A DNA stretch of 64,000 nt from Isoetes taiwanensis (GCA_021234155.1 JAJEKV010000006.1:4685727-4749726); one strand, 5' to 3'; counted from the first letter of the stretch, positions 35,468 to 48,247 are shown. The notes: a model not told the origin generated them from the letters alone. Numbers and translations are program-made.

Positions 35468-37640
35468 ATGGCTGCACCAAAATTTTCTACACTTCAAGCT
35501 ACTGCTCCCAGGGAACCGGCTCTTTTCGAGTCTGTATCTTTCTTGGCCTTCGCTTTCGTGAAGCCCTTGTTGGCCGAATCGTGAAGTCGCGAGCCCGGAA
35601 ACTTTACGAATTCTCTCAAATGGAACTTCCGGCTCCAAATCCTGACCAGTTGAAGCAGTTCATCGCTAACATCGTCAACAGCCCGCATGGATACACCACA
35701 GTGGTCGATGGCACCACCATTTCGCTGACTCAACACCTGATTTCAGAGGTATTCCATATTCCTTTGCAAACCCCTTGTTTATCTTGATGCGCCATCACAG
35801 GGATCTAGATGTCAGAGTTTGGTGCACCTCCTTATCACGCCAATGTGCATCGCGACAAATATAGACAAACCCCATGAAACTTTTGTTAAGTTTACGTGGC
35901 GAAAAGTTCCTTGGGTATTCTATCAAGAACACCTATATCAATAAGCCTTTCTATAGTATTGTGCTCCCCACTCGCACTCCAACCACCACATTGATTGGCC
36001 CCAATTCTTTGTTCTACCATCTTCTCCAAAAGTGGACCGTCTTCGGGCTGCCACTTCTATTTCTGAAGTTTACGTGGGAGGCCACCTTCAAGCCATTATC
36101 CGTCATTACTTTCCTCCCACACCTCCTCATTCTCATGATTCCACTCGGTCCCTTCCTCGGACTCACCAAATCGGCACTTCCGCCCTTCTTCCTCTGGTCA
36201 TGTCATAATTCCGCACTCCCATGTCCTTTGTCTCCTCCTCCACTCTGAGAATCCAAGCATTCCGGTTCACACCATGTCTCACAAACATCGCCAAACCCGG
36301 GCAGCGGCCGGGCTCCACCACCCGGCACCCTCGTCGGTTTGTTGTATCGATATCGGCCGAGGATGCTCAAGGCTGTTGTTCTAAAGTTACAAGAATCCCA
36401 AAAGCTCTTATATGAATTTGGGGTTCACGGCCTGACGACCTCGGATCGCGGTTCAAGTGACCTTCAAAGCAACAGCACAAGTTCAAACTTTGGAAGCCCA
36501 ACTTCAAAGAAAAGCCGGGGGGCTCTCTTACGAGGCCGCATAGATCTCAAAAGTGCACGGGATCAATCCGAAATTCGGGGACTTATTGGACCAAAACAAG
36601 TCCAAAGACACCCTCACGGGTGACAAGGAGAAAGATATTGCTAAGCTTCGATGCCTTGTACTCAGAGCTTTGTGAAAATTCTGACACTCAAGTTCAACAC
36701 CTTACGGGCGTGGCGCTCAAATTGCCTCTTTGGCGGCTCGGCTCTCCACGCGAACTTCTCGGCTCACATCCCTCAAGATGTCGACTTACGGAGGTTGAAG
36801 CGAAAACTTCTTGATGGCGGAGATTGCGGTGCCGACTCAATGCTCACGGGCAATCCTCCTCACGGGTTAACACTTCTTCGAAGCTTGGTCCGTGACCCGA
36901 TCCATATACGTTAGAAAAAGGACCACGGGATCCGTGACCTCGAACAACGACTTCTGACCGCTATTGATCTGGCGGTGAGGCTCGGACCAAAGCCGGGCGG
37001 CTATATCACCATCGTTAACAACTTTGCTGTTGATTTCCCGGTTCCTTCTTCACGCTATCACGGATTATGTGGTTGCCCGCGCCACCTCTTTCTTCTGTGG
37101 TGGCATGGGGCTGATGGTCCCGTGGATATTCTCTTTGCGCCTTTGCAGATTTTCTTGGTTTGGCGGAACTCTCTATTGAAGACAAAGGTGTCTGCATTGC
37201 CCTTTTAGTCTTTGATCTCATTCAACTGCGAAGATCCGGTTCATCACCTTGAGTTGTTCACCCATGGCTTACATTTTCATGATTTCTATCGAGTGATACG
37301 GGGAGAGATTTCGGGATGGGCCACCACACAGAACTATCGGGTGACCCCCACCCTTCAATGGTTGCTTGGGATAACAACCCCTACGGCTGATCATGCTCAA
37401 ACACACGCTCTTCATCAAGAGTACATGCACGAGCTTGCATCACATCTGCTTGACCCCAATTTTGGTCCACGGTTGTTTTTTTTAGTTATGCGGAAGTGTT
37501 GTTTTATGCAAAACAACACCAAAATGGCCCAAAAGTCCACGTGGCCCGTTTATCGGGTTTGCACAAAGAGGCGATGGTTTTGGCGAGAAATTTCCCCTTG
37601 TGGTCTTTTGGCGGAAAAATCCACCGTGAAAAAAAATTGA
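35468..37640 (+). pseudogene. Second sense reading region after pol (gag-like or plant-mobile-like), broken
   Basis: Starts with ATG at 35468 (MAAPKFSTLQATAPREPALF). After a frame change it continues KLYEFSQMELPAPNPDQLKQ and VVDGTTISLTQHLISEVFHI. The pattern of a helical block followed by V-x-G-x-x-I-x-L-T-x-x-x-I-S-E is reminiscent of capsid-like domains in plant retrotransposon and transposon proteins. Later parts include coiled-coil-like VLKLQESQKLLYEFG (36365) and LELFTHGLHFHDFYRVIRGE (37245). Codon use matches gag-pol (GC-rich), unlike the AT-rich DNA that follows. Extra frames between pol and the 3' LTR are known in Tat-group elements; the function here is unknown. Confidence 0.45.
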
Positions 37641-38595
37641 CATGGTTTTTGTGAATTTTTGTCAACGTGTACTTTTTCCTTCAACATTGTTTTTTGGCGG
37701 AACCATGCATTGTTTAGCTTTAAAATAGCACGTGTAGATTTTAATTTTACTACACCTGAAAAACTAAATTACAACACTAGAAATAAAACACTACAAAGAA
37801 AAGAACACGTAGGAAATAGAAAATTGATGTTTTCAAGTGTTCTATTTCTAATATGGACATGTTGTTTCAAGTGTTGTTTTTGCAAAATTAAAAAAATATC
37901 ACGTATGGCCTTTTTTTTAATTTACGAAACCCTACATATGTTATTGAAATCTAGCTATAGTTTTCCTAAAATAAGGACATGTAAAAGATAATATTATACC
38001 ATGTAGAAAAATTGTGTGTTTCTAATGTGGTTGTTTAACTAATGAGATATTGACCGTGGCATACTTTTAAATAAAAAAACATTATTCTAGCTAATCAAAT
38101 ATGGACCCGTGGCATACTTTTGAAATAAAAAAAAGCATTATTATTACATGTAGAAAAAAAAATCTTCTATCAAATCAAATGTTGACACATAGCACACATT
38201 AAAATAAAAAAAAATTACTATAAACCACAATTTAAAAAGCTAAATATATTATGAATTTTGCATTGGATCTTTTAATTGTTAAAAAAAAAACCTTTTGGGA
38301 ATCGAACCCAAACAAGTCCATAAAGCATAATATATATTCATGTTATCTCCATTCTCATTTATACAATCTTGATGGATTGCAATCTAAATTTTAACGTCAG
38401 TTATAGCATTCAATGGTTAAGGTTTAAAACAATTGAATTAGCATAATTGTGCATGTGGACCTCTTGGTTGGTGTAGAATGTCCCAGGGCTTCGAGGAGAG
38501 GACATAGATTTATAGTATGACATAGATTTATATTTTATACTTCCATTCACCACAGTTGGGATCTCCAAATCAATATAGAATTACAATTTTATAAG
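37641..38595. other. AT-rich non-coding stretch with short tandem phrases and a tRNA-like motif
   Basis: Sharp drop in GC after 37640. Phrases such as GTGGCATACTTTT...AATAAAAAAA recur at about 38057, 38109 and 38175. On the minus strand TGGGTTCGATTCCCA (38296-38310) is a perfect T-arm-like hairpin, similar to the one at 22954. No coding. Confidence 0.5.
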
Positions 38596-38601
38596 AGTAA
38601 A

Positions 38602-39215
38602 TTACTTCTTCAATGATCTGAGCAGGGCTTGATACATCTTTGCTCTCTTGCAACAGCCTTCAAACAAAAGCTCTTCTTTGGCTGAGGGGTATTCTTTGTA
38701 GATCTCGGTTCCCAAACAAAGTAGAGTAACCATCGGATAAAAGAGCTGCGAAAAAAGAGGATCGGAGTTCCCCATACAATAAAAGTTTGGAACACTAAAT
38801 ATAAATCTATCTGCATATGCGGTACAACATAGGAAAAGACTTACGGCGAAGCTTTTTAGCAACACCAAACAAGAATGGCGGGGAGGAATTTAGCTTTGTG
38901 GGAATGAACCTCTACCCCATCGATTGTGGCTTTGCCCGACAGCGGTATTAAGGGAAAATACCTCCATTATACGCTACCGATGTCATAAACCCGACAAAGG
39001 GAATCCACAGACACCTTGGCCTTTGCCATGCTTGCATAAAACAAGGAGGACAAAGTAAAAGAAAAGAAACAAATGCAATAAAATGAATCGGATTACGCAA
39101 CCAAGAACATCACTTACCTTTGAAGCTTGATGAGTTCGGACTATGAACATAAATTTGTGGGCGAGCCGGGCGAGAATAATTGGTTCATCTTGACCACGGA
39201 ACCTAAAAAAGAAAA
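38602..39215 (-). pseudogene. Captured fragment of a spliced gene
   Basis: Minus-strand exon-like pieces with splice borders. An acceptor TTTTTTAG at about 39203 leads into FRGQDEPIILARLAHKFMFI then VRTHQASK, ended by GTAAGT. A middle piece near 38925-38845 reads ATIDGVEVHSHKAKFLPAIL and ends near another GTAAGT. The last piece (about 38795-38602) reads SQLFYPMVTLLCLGTEIYKE and EELLFEGCCKRAKMYQALLR before a stop. The parent gene is not recognised. It lies inside the giant retrotransposon, antisense to it, so it was probably acquired or inserted as DNA. Confidence 0.45.
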
Positions 39216-39306
39216 ACATTCTAGATTAGATAAAGCGAAAACAATGGAGGGCGGCAAATCACAAAAATAAAAGGGAAGGAAGAGCTGCCTTTCTTTTGCA
39301 AACACT

Positions 39307-39504
39307 ATGCCACGGAACCTTTGCTCAATTTGCGGATTTACTCTGGAACCTTTGCTGTGGGATTACTCTGAATCATCTTGTTCTATTTGCTCCAAACAAG
39401 TTACAACAATGACCGAGCTTGGTTGTTTTCCAGCTGACAAAAACCCTCTGCCGGCCACCCATCTTCCCGAATTCTCTTCATTTTTTTTATATGCTATGTA
39501 CTGA
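39307..39504 (+). CDS. Short Cys-pair (zinc-ribbon-like) fragment
   Basis: The open frame contains NLCSICGFTLEPLL then SSCSICSKQV: two C-x2-C pairs 18 residues apart, as in small zinc ribbons such as RNA polymerase subunits. No further match, and it may be chance in a 65-codon frame. Confidence 0.25.
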   Translation: MPRNLCSICGFTLEPLLWDYSESSCSICSKQVTTMTELGCFPADKNPLPATHLPEFSSFFLYAMY

Positions 39505-41650
39505 GATGGAACTTGTATCTTATGTGGTAGCATGATAAGACTTTCAAGATAATATGCATCCTTATAGGAGGACTTTTACTCAGATCAAAAGCCAAAGAAC
39601 CGCAGGAAGATGGCCTTGCTTCTGGTAAGCATGGCTTTACCGTGAAAAACAAGAATCATAAGAGAGGACCAACGGCTTGCAGCCCGGCAACCACCCAACC
39701 CGGAGGCGGATATCTGAGGGCGAAGAGGAGGATGAAGAATGACGGAGGATGAGGAAGTCGAAGGGGGGAAACAGACATGGCATGCAAAGCGGCAAGGCGG
39801 GAATTCGGCCGACCAATAGAATAATAGGCTCTGGATCAAAATCCAAACCGTTAAATAAGACCACATCTCGGCCGTTTATTTGGGTTTTTTTTTTAATTGG
39901 CTTTCTCACAATTTTCTATGGTATTTTCTTTAATTGGCTTTGTCTTACACAATTTTCTATATGTGTTTATGTGTGTTTGGCATTGTCGTGTGCATGTCAT
40001 ATGATAGCAAGGTCATGGCAAGGATCATCTGGCACAAAGAGAACACAAAGCATAAAAGAAAATTTCTATGTATAATTAAGTTTGCCCGATTCGTTTGGTA
40101 TTGGGGGAGGGTATTCTCGCAATGGTGGGAACTATGATTCCTGGCACGTATTGTATGCAAAACCGTATGTTTTCGCATGTTTGAGCAGCTTGTTGTCATT
40201 CAGATGTAAAATTTTTATTGTTGTATATTGTGGCTGGTTTTTCTTGGCATGGTTGGAAAAAGGAAGCGTGAATTTCATGGGGCGTGGATAAGAACTTCGC
40301 GGTGGTTTCTATTTGGAGCCCTGGTTTTTTAGTGCAGGCGAACGCAGGAATCTCTGTCGCGTTACAACGGGTTAGGCATTTTGCCCGGATTAGCCATGGC
40401 TATGCACGGCTCCGCCTTGCTTTCATTAAACCACGGAAATTAGGGCATTCCACCGCGAAATATGGCCAAGGGTTTGTAGTTCTGAAGGAAACATTTGTGT
40501 GCCGGGCTTTGGTTGGAAGGAAATATTGTGATACGTGTGATATAGCGACGTAAAGCGGCTCGTTAAGTTTCACATTTTTACCATAAATTTTAGCATTCTT
40601 GTGATTCAATAAGAAGGCCCGAGATGAAATATGTCTTTGGAAGATGCCTCATTTTCATTCCTTTCATATCTCCTATATGTTTACGCAAGCCCTCTTTACG
40701 GCTCTGAATGCATCTCAATACATAGCATGAAATTGCATTGCATTAAATTGGATGGGCCTCTGTTTGTCCATAAAGAGGAATCCGTTTAGTCATGGCGGGA
40801 ATCGGCCTCTATTTGTCGCCTCAAAGCTTCAAGCCTTCATAGCACGCTTCAAACCTTGACTTTATTTTTTTAGTGCAATGTGTGCTTGGATCTATTACTT
40901 CTTCTTCGTTTGATTTGCACCATTGAACCTTTCATGGGTTGAATCTGGAAAAAAGCGAGGCCATTGATGTGGCACATGAGGCGAATATTCTCTCCATCAA
41001 TGGCCCATAAAATAAGATGAAAACATCCCATTAAAATAAGGCTAAATAAACCATCATGTTGATAAAGCGATAAAAGTTTGCTTAAACCATCATTTTAAAA
41101 CGAAACCAAAGTTGAAACTTTATATATGTAGTATTGCTAATTTGAGCTAACCTTATCTAAGTTAAGGCGTACACTTACCAAACTTAGCTCTCTAAGCAAT
41201 ACCAAATTTTGACCAAACTTATCTCTCTAAGCAATATCAAATTTTGACTAGGCTGAGAAGTCACAGTTGACATGCACATGATGATGTGGCATGCCATTTG
41301 ACATGTCATGCCAAATAAGCAAGGCCAACTTTTGACTAGCCCAAAAAATCCAAAAATGTGCAACTTTAGTTTTCCATAAGGTGATGTGGGAAAGTTTTGA
41401 TGGCGTGGTAAGATATGGGTGATGTGGACATGATAATGACCATATGCAAACTCTTAGGCGTGTTTGTCTCCATCTCAATGGAAAAAGCGTAGTGTTCATA
41501 TTATGGTACTCCCCTTGCCACAAGTGGCCAGGATTTGACAGTGCCTGTCGTTACCCTTGTAGCACCAACAAATATTATGGAAAAGATGATGTGGCACTCT
41601 AAGTGGTGATATGGCATGCCAAATAAGCAAGGTTAAGTTTTGACTAGACC
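39505..41650. other. Non-coding interior with small repeats
   Basis: No supported gene. GGCCATTGATG and CATCAATGGCC form an inverted pair at about 40960-41005. A 35 bp unit (CTCTCTAAGCAATA-CAAATTTTGAC) is doubled at about 41187 and 41222. A block containing CATGCCAAATAAGCAAGG occurs at about 41307 and 41611. These lead into the satellite. Confidence 0.45.
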
Positions 41651-41654
41651 TAGA

Positions 41655-43430
41655 CTCCAACATGCCACCTAGGCTCAAACATGCCAAGGTAGCTCAAGCC
41701 GCCACCTAAGCTCAAACCGCCAAGGTGGCTCAAACATGCAACCTAGGCTCCAACATACCATTGGACTCCAACATGCGCCTGGGCTCCAACATGTCGCCTA
41801 GGCTCAAACATGTCAAGGTGGCTCAGACATGCCACCTAGGCTCTGACATGCCACCCAAACTCCAACATGCCACCTAGGCTTCAACATGCTACCTAGGCTC
41901 AAACATGCCAAGGTGGCTCGGACATCCATGTGGGCTCCAACATGCCACGCGAGGCTCCAACATGCCAAGGTGGCTCAAACATGCCCGTGGGCTCCAACAT
42001 GCCACCTGGTTGGCTCAAGCATGCCGCGTGGGCTCTAACATGCCAAGGTGTCTCAATCATGCCACCTAGGCTCCAACATGCCAAGGTGGCCCAAACATGC
42101 CACCTAGGCTCAAACATGCCAAGGTGGCTCAAACATGCCAAAGATGGATCAAACATGCCACCTAGATGCGAGCCACCTTGGCATGTTGGAGCTAGGAGTG
42201 GCATGTTTGAGCCCACTTGGCATCTTGAGCCACCTTGGCGTCTTGCCCACCTTGGCATGTTTGAGCCACTGCTGGCATGTTGGGGTGGCATGTTGGAACT
42301 ACGGCATGTTTGAGCCATCGTGGCATGTTTGAGCCTAGGTGGCATGGTGGCATGTTGGTGCCTAGATGGCATGTTGAGCCACCTTGGCATATTGGGCCAC
42401 GTGGCATGTTTGAGCCACTACTGGCATGTTTGAGTGCGTGGCATGTTTGAGCCACCTTGGCATGTTTGAGCCAAATTGGCATGTTTGAGCCACCTTGGCA
42501 TGTTGGAGCCTAGGTGGCATGTTGGGAACCCGTGGCATGTTTGAGCCACCTTGGCATGTTGGAGCCTAGGTGGCATGTTGGATCCCACATGGCATGTTGA
42601 GCCACCTTGGCATATTCTGGCCTAGGTGGTATGTTTGAGTCACCTTGGCATTTGGAGCCTAGGTGGCATGTTGGAGCCCGCATGGCATGTCTGAGCCACC
42701 TTGTCATGTTTGAGCCACCTTGGAATGTTAGAGCCTCGGTGGCATGTTGGAACCCCCACATTGGCATGTTTGAGCAAACTTGGAATGTTGGAGCCTATGT
42801 GGCATGTTGGAGCCCATGGCATGTTTGAGCCATCTTGGCATGTTTGGCGAAGGTGGCTTGTTGGAACCCTAGGTGGCATGTTTGAGCCACCTTGGCATGT
42901 TAACCTAGGTGGCATGTTGTGAGCCACCTTGGCATGTTGGAGCCATGTGGCATGTTTGAGCCATCTTGGCATGTTTGCACCACTTTGGCATGTTTGAGCG
43001 AAGGTGGCATGTTGAAGCCTAGGTGGCATGTTTGAGCCACCTTGGCATGTTGGACCTAGGTAGGTGGCATGTTTGAGCCAAGGTGGCATGCAAGCTTAGG
43101 TGGCATGTTTGATACACCTTGCCATGTTGGAGCCTAGGTGGCATGTTGGAGCCCACATGGCATGTTTGAAGGTGGCTCAAACATGCCATTTGAACTCAAC
43201 ATGCCACCACCAACATGCCAAAGGTGATGCCACCTAGGCACCAACATGCCACCTACATGCCAAGGTGTCTCAAACATGCCAAGATAACTCCAACATGCCA
43301 CCTAAACTCCAACATGCCAAGGTGGCTAAAAAATGCCAAGGTGGCTCAAACATGCCATGTGGGCTCCAACATGCTACCTAAGCTCCAACATGCCAAGGTG
43401 GCTCAAACATGCCACCTAGGCTCCAAGATC
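41655..43430. repeat. ~20 bp satellite array that switches strand twice
   Basis: About 1.78 kb of units like AACATGCCACCTAGGCTC alternating with AACATGCCAAGGTGGCTC. From 41655 to about 42166 the units read in this sense. From there to about 43170 they read as the reverse complement (GAGCCACCTTGGCATGTT). From 43171 to 43430 they return to the first sense. CCACCT and AGGTGG in neighbouring units are themselves complementary, so the array can fold at short and long range. Long open frames across it are repeat artefacts. Confidence 0.9.
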
Positions 43431-43439
43431 TTGAGAAAT

Positions 43440-46400
43440 TACCCTAGGGACCAAGTTACGGTCATTTTTTTTGCAGCAAAAGCCTGAACCCTCTACATGG
43501 CGGTGTTACGCTAAAGCTAAGGCCAATTCACTGAGCGTGTTGGACATGAGCTACTTTGGGCGCTTCTGGGGCGGGGTGGTCTTACGCCCGCGAAACTTGG
43601 TCTCGGGGGTAATGTCGATGTTTGAGTTAGTTGGCGGTGGATCCACGGTTCGGGGTGGGAGAGTTGCCCGTCGTGGCGAGGGGACCTTCGGAGAGGACAT
43701 TTTGGGTCGAACTACTTACGGAAGGTTTTAGGGCTCAGATCTTACGGCATCAACGCCCTCCACTACCTCATGACATTGTGCAAGATCACGGTCCAATCTG
43801 GCTGGGGTATGGCCTCCAAAGCGTAAACCACATTGCCTTGCCCGGGGTTATTGTAGGGTTGGCGTTCACGGAGGCCAAAAAACGTCAGTCAATTGCATTT
43901 GGGACCTGGTGACCTTTTTTCAAGCATGCATCCATCGAGCCATGGCAAGCTGAAATACTAACGAGTTTGGATCTATTGGCGATCCCGAATCATTCCAAAA
44001 AATTTTGCTACTACAAAATGTGTTCTTGACCTCTAATTGCGACCTTTAGGAGGAGGGTAAATCCAAACCCCATTTAAATGGGTTTCTATTGCTTCTTGTT
44101 TTCAAGCTGCGGCTTCGACCATGTCTCAAGTGCAAGGCGAATAAAACTTCGACCTCCATAACGTAAACCCTACAATAACCTAGCAACACCACGGGGTTTT
44201 ACGTTTTGGAAATTAAACGTCAGTCGACTTCTTTGATAACTAGGTGGACCATTTCTAAACATGCATGGGGAGCCATGAGAGCTGAAATAACGAGAGTTTT
44301 CGATCTATTGGCCAACCGGTGATCCCAAACAATTTTGCTCTTGCATAAAGCTCTAGATTTTTAATTGCAAAACTAGGAGGAGATTAAATCCAAACCCTAT
44401 TACGGCGGTTTCTCTTTGCTGCCGTGTTTTCAAACGGCGGCTGCTTGACCATGTCCCAAGTGCAGCGGACCAAGCTTGGACCTCCATAGCGTAAACCCTA
44501 CAATAACACGGCAAGGCACGGGGTTTTGCGTTTTGGAGGCCATACCTAGTCAGTTGGACCAGGATCTTGCACAATGTCATGAGTTAGTGGGAGGCGTTGG
44601 CGCCGAGAAGCCGGAACCATAAAACCTTCTAGAAGCGGTTCGACCCAAAATGTCCTCTACGGAAGGTCCACGGCCGGGCGGGCGGGCAACTCTCCCACCC
44701 GGGCGTGATCGACTCGCCAGCGAACTTCGAAACATCGACGTTACCACGGAGACCAAGTTTAGGTGGGCGGACCACCCACTCCGGGAAGCGCCAAAGTAGC
44801 TCATGTCCAACTGCGTTAAGTAGTGAATTGGCCTTAGCGGGAGGGTGCGAGAATCTGCCATGTAGAGGGTTAGATGCTTCTTTTTCTGCAAAAAATGACC
44901 GTGTAACTTGGTCAGGGGTAATTTAAGCTATTTTGGACGACATAAGCGAAGTCAAATCCCCATTCGGAGCCTTTGTATTGCCCGACGACAAAACACTTGG
45001 GTTTCTACGTCGTGTTGCGGGGACACTTTGCGGTTTGATATGTTCTCTGGACAGATCTTGAATTTTTTGAACCTGCTTTCGAAGCAAGTTACTTGAATGG
45101 AGAATTCAGCGATTGGGATAGGGAAGCCGGGCTCCGGAAGGCATGCATTGGCATTTGCCCTCTCGGAGGAACAGGAAAGCACCTTTCGATAAATCCAAAC
45201 CCCATTTAAATCGGTTTTTATTGCTTCTTGTTTTCAAGCTGCGGCTTCTCAACCATGTCTCAAGTGCAAGCCCGAATAAAACTTCGACCTCCATAGCGTA
45301 AACCCTACAATAGCCTAGCAGCACAAGGTTTACGTTTTGGAGGCCATACCTAGTCCGGTTGGACCCGGATCTTGCACAATGTCATGAGGTAGTGGGAGGC
45401 GTTGGCGCCCGAAAGCGGAACCCTAAAACCTTCGAGCGGTTCGACCCAAAAGGTCCTCTGGAAGGTCCTTGCCCGCGGGCGGGCAACTCTCCCACCCGGG
45501 CTGTGATCGACTCACGCCAGCGGACTTCGAAACATCGACATTACCCTCGAGACCAAGTTTAGGTGGGCGAAGACCACCCACCACTCGAGGCGCCAAAGTA
45601 GCTCATGTCCAACACGTTAAGTAGTGAATTGGCCTTAGCGGAGGGTGCGAGAATCTTGCCATGTAGAGGGTTAGTGCTTCTTTTTGCTGCAAAAATGGCC
45701 AGTATAACTTGGTCTCTAGGGTAATTTTGCTTTGTTTGGACGACATGGCGAAGTCAAATCTCCATTCAGGAACCTTTGTATTGCCGAGCGACAAAACACT
45801 TGGGTTTCTACGGTCACTTGGGACACTGCGGTTTGATATGTTCTCCGGGACGGATCTTGAATTTGTTTGAACCTACTTGAAAGCAAGTTACTTGAATGGA
45901 GAATTCAGCGGTTGGGATAGGAAGCCGGGCTCCGGGAAGGGAGGCATTGGCATTTGCCCTCGGGGAGGCAGTAGGTAGGAAAGCACCTCGGTAAATCCAA
46001 ACCCCATTTAAATGGTTTCTATTGCTTCTTGTTTTCAAGCTGCGGCTTCGACCATGTCTCAAGTGCAAGCGAATAAAACTAGACCTCCATAGCGTAAACC
46101 CTACAATAACCTAGCAACGCACAAGGTTTACGTTTTGGAGGCCAAAACGTGATCGACTTCTTTGATAACTAGGTGGACCATTTCTAAACATGCATGGGGA
46201 GCCATGAGGCTGAAATAACGAGTTTGATCTATTAAGCCAATCCGGTGACCCCAAACAATTTTGCTCTTGCATAAAGCTCTACACTTTTAATTGTAAAACT
46301 AGGAGGAGAATAAATCCAAACCCCATTCTTGCAATTTCTATCGCCTCGTGTTTTCAAGCGCACTTTCGACCATATCCCAAGTGCAGCGGACCAAAGCCCG

Positions 46401-46985
46401 ATCTCCATAACGTAAACCCTACAATAAGGGCAAGGCACGGGGTTTACGTTTTGGAATTTCATACCCTAGTCGGGTTGGACCAGGGAGCTTGCATAATGTC
46501 ATGAGGTAGTGGGAGGCGTTGGCCTTGACGAGAGCCCTAAAACCTTTGAGCGATTCGACCCAAAAGGTCCTCTCTCGGAAGGTCTTTGGCCCTGGGGGGC
46601 GGGGCAACTCTCCCACCTGGGCCTGTGATCGACTCGCCAGCGGACTCGAAACATCGACATTACTCGGAGACCAAGTTTAGGTGGGCAAAGACCACCACCC
46701 CTGCTCGAGGAAGCGCCAAAGTAGCTCATGCCCAACCGTTAAGTAGTGAATTGGCCTTAGCGGAGGGTGCGGGAAATCTTGCCATGTAGAGGGTTTGTGT
46801 TTCTTTTTCTTTGCAAAAAATGACCGTGTAACTTGGTCCCTAGGGTAATTTCGTTGTTTTGGACAACATGGCGAAGTCAAATCTCCATTCAGAACCTTTG
46901 TACTTTGCCCAGAACAACAAAACACTTGGGTTTCTACGATTCATTTGCATGACACTTTGCGGTTTGATATGTTCTTAGTGCAAAT
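43440..46985. repeat. Block of shuffled tandem and inverted modules, 100-400 bp each
   Basis: At least four modules recur. M1 (with GACTCGCCAGCGGACT and CGACCCAAAAGGTCCTCT) lies at about 44540-44930, 45340-45720 and 46470-46870, and inverted at 43450-43870. M2 (CAAAACACTTGGGTTTCTACG) is at about 44935-45180, 45740-45980 and 46870-46985. M3 (AAATCCAAACCCCATTTAAAT) is at about 44050, 44385, 45195, 45990 and 46310. M4 (GATAACTAGGTGGACCATTT) is at about 44235 and 46165. Copies differ mostly by small indels in GC-rich words. No coding frame persists across copies. Confidence 0.8.
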
Positions 46986-47129
46986 CGTCTAAGTGCAATA
47001 AGTTATCTTGTTTTCAAAGAACCATTGCATTCTTAGAAAGAACCATTGGATAAGATAAATTAGATATAATTAAAACCATTGGATGGCGTGGATAACTATT
47101 GGACTTGTCTATAGCGAACCTTAGTACCA

Positions 47130-47640
47130 ACTAGATGTAGGCATGGTTTAATGGTGTTCCACTAATGATATCAAAATGGGGGATAATGTTAGGATATTGC
47201 ATAGTCTTGCCATTTTATAATGCTTGGGGATTTGTTGCAATGGTCCTATTCACCATAAACAATTACATCTCAAATTCTTAATGGTCTAAATTATACCAAG
47301 ATGTAGGAGCGGTTTAATGGTGTTCCACTAACGATATCAAAATGGGGGAATAATGTTAGGATATTGCATGGTCTTGCCATTTTAATGCTTGGGGATTTGT
47401 TGCAATGGTCCTATCCTCCATAAAAAATACATCTCACAATTCTTAATGGTTTGTTATGCAAAAATGTAGGATTGTTTTAATTGTCTTTCTCTAACAATAT
47501 CCAAAATGTTAGTATATTGTTAGGATTTTGCTTGGTCCTATGACATTAATGCTTAGGGATTTGTTGCAGTGGTCCTGCACTCCCTCAAGGAATACAAATC
47601 AAATTCTTGATGGTTTTGTTATGCAAAAATAGGTGTTAAG
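47130..47640 (+). repeat. Three tandem units of about 165 bp
   Basis: GGTTTAATGGTGTTCCACTA begins units at about 47147 and 47311, with a more diverged third from about 47470. Each includes TGTTAGGATATTGCAT and GCTTGGGGATTTGTTGCA. Non-coding. Confidence 0.8.
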
Positions 47641-48240
47641 TAATTGAAGTAGTTGAAGTAACTTGTCTTACATGGAATACTAGTATAAGGACATGTGATG
47701 GTGCATGTCGCGACAAATGGTGCTGCATGCAGCAAATCAAGTACTCTGTCCTACCACTATAAAGACCCGTGATATGGAAGGATAGGACATGTAGAGAATC
47801 AAGTATTCTTTCCTACTTCTATAAAGACATGTGACAATAGAAGTATTACACATGTCGTAATTCATGTATTCTTTCCTACAATGCGTTAGCAAATAAAATA
47901 CTACTGTCCTACTACTATAAAGACATGTGACATGGAAGCATCACGACATATAGAGAATCAAGTATTCTTTCCTACTTCTATAAAGACATGTGACAATAGA
48001 AGTATTACACATGTCGTAATTCATGTATTCTTTCCTACAATGCCTTACCAAATAAAGTACTTTGTCCTACTACTATAAAGACATGTGAATGGAAGTATAG
48101 GACATGTAGAGAATCAAATATTCTTTCCTACATCTATAAAGACATGTGACAATAGAATTATTAGACATGTAGAAATTCAAATATTCTTTCCTAAAGGATT
48201 GTATTATAAAATGACATGTCACAATAGAAGAAACTACAAA
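47641..48240 (+). repeat. Tandem units of about 155-160 bp
   Basis: AAGTATTCTTTCCTACTTCT occurs at about 47801 and 47961, with related copies near 47690 and 48117. Each unit has TATAAAGACATGTGACAATA and the inverted phrase ACACATGTCG, so each can form a short hairpin around ACATGT. Confidence 0.8.
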
Positions 48241-48247
48241 ACAACAA

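Noticed and set aside
35222-35638. 138-codon basic frame on the minus strand
   Set aside because: It is the reverse of a GC-rich coding stretch with a better plus-strand match; composition alone explains it.
41899-43089. Open frames of 90-163 codons rich in His, Met, Pro, Cys on both strands
   Set aside because: They arise because the ~20 bp satellite unit lacks stops in several frames. Length follows the array, not a gene.
41655-43430. Possible CRISPR-like array
   Set aside because: Units are contiguous and diverged with no unique spacers, and the context is a plant retrotransposon.
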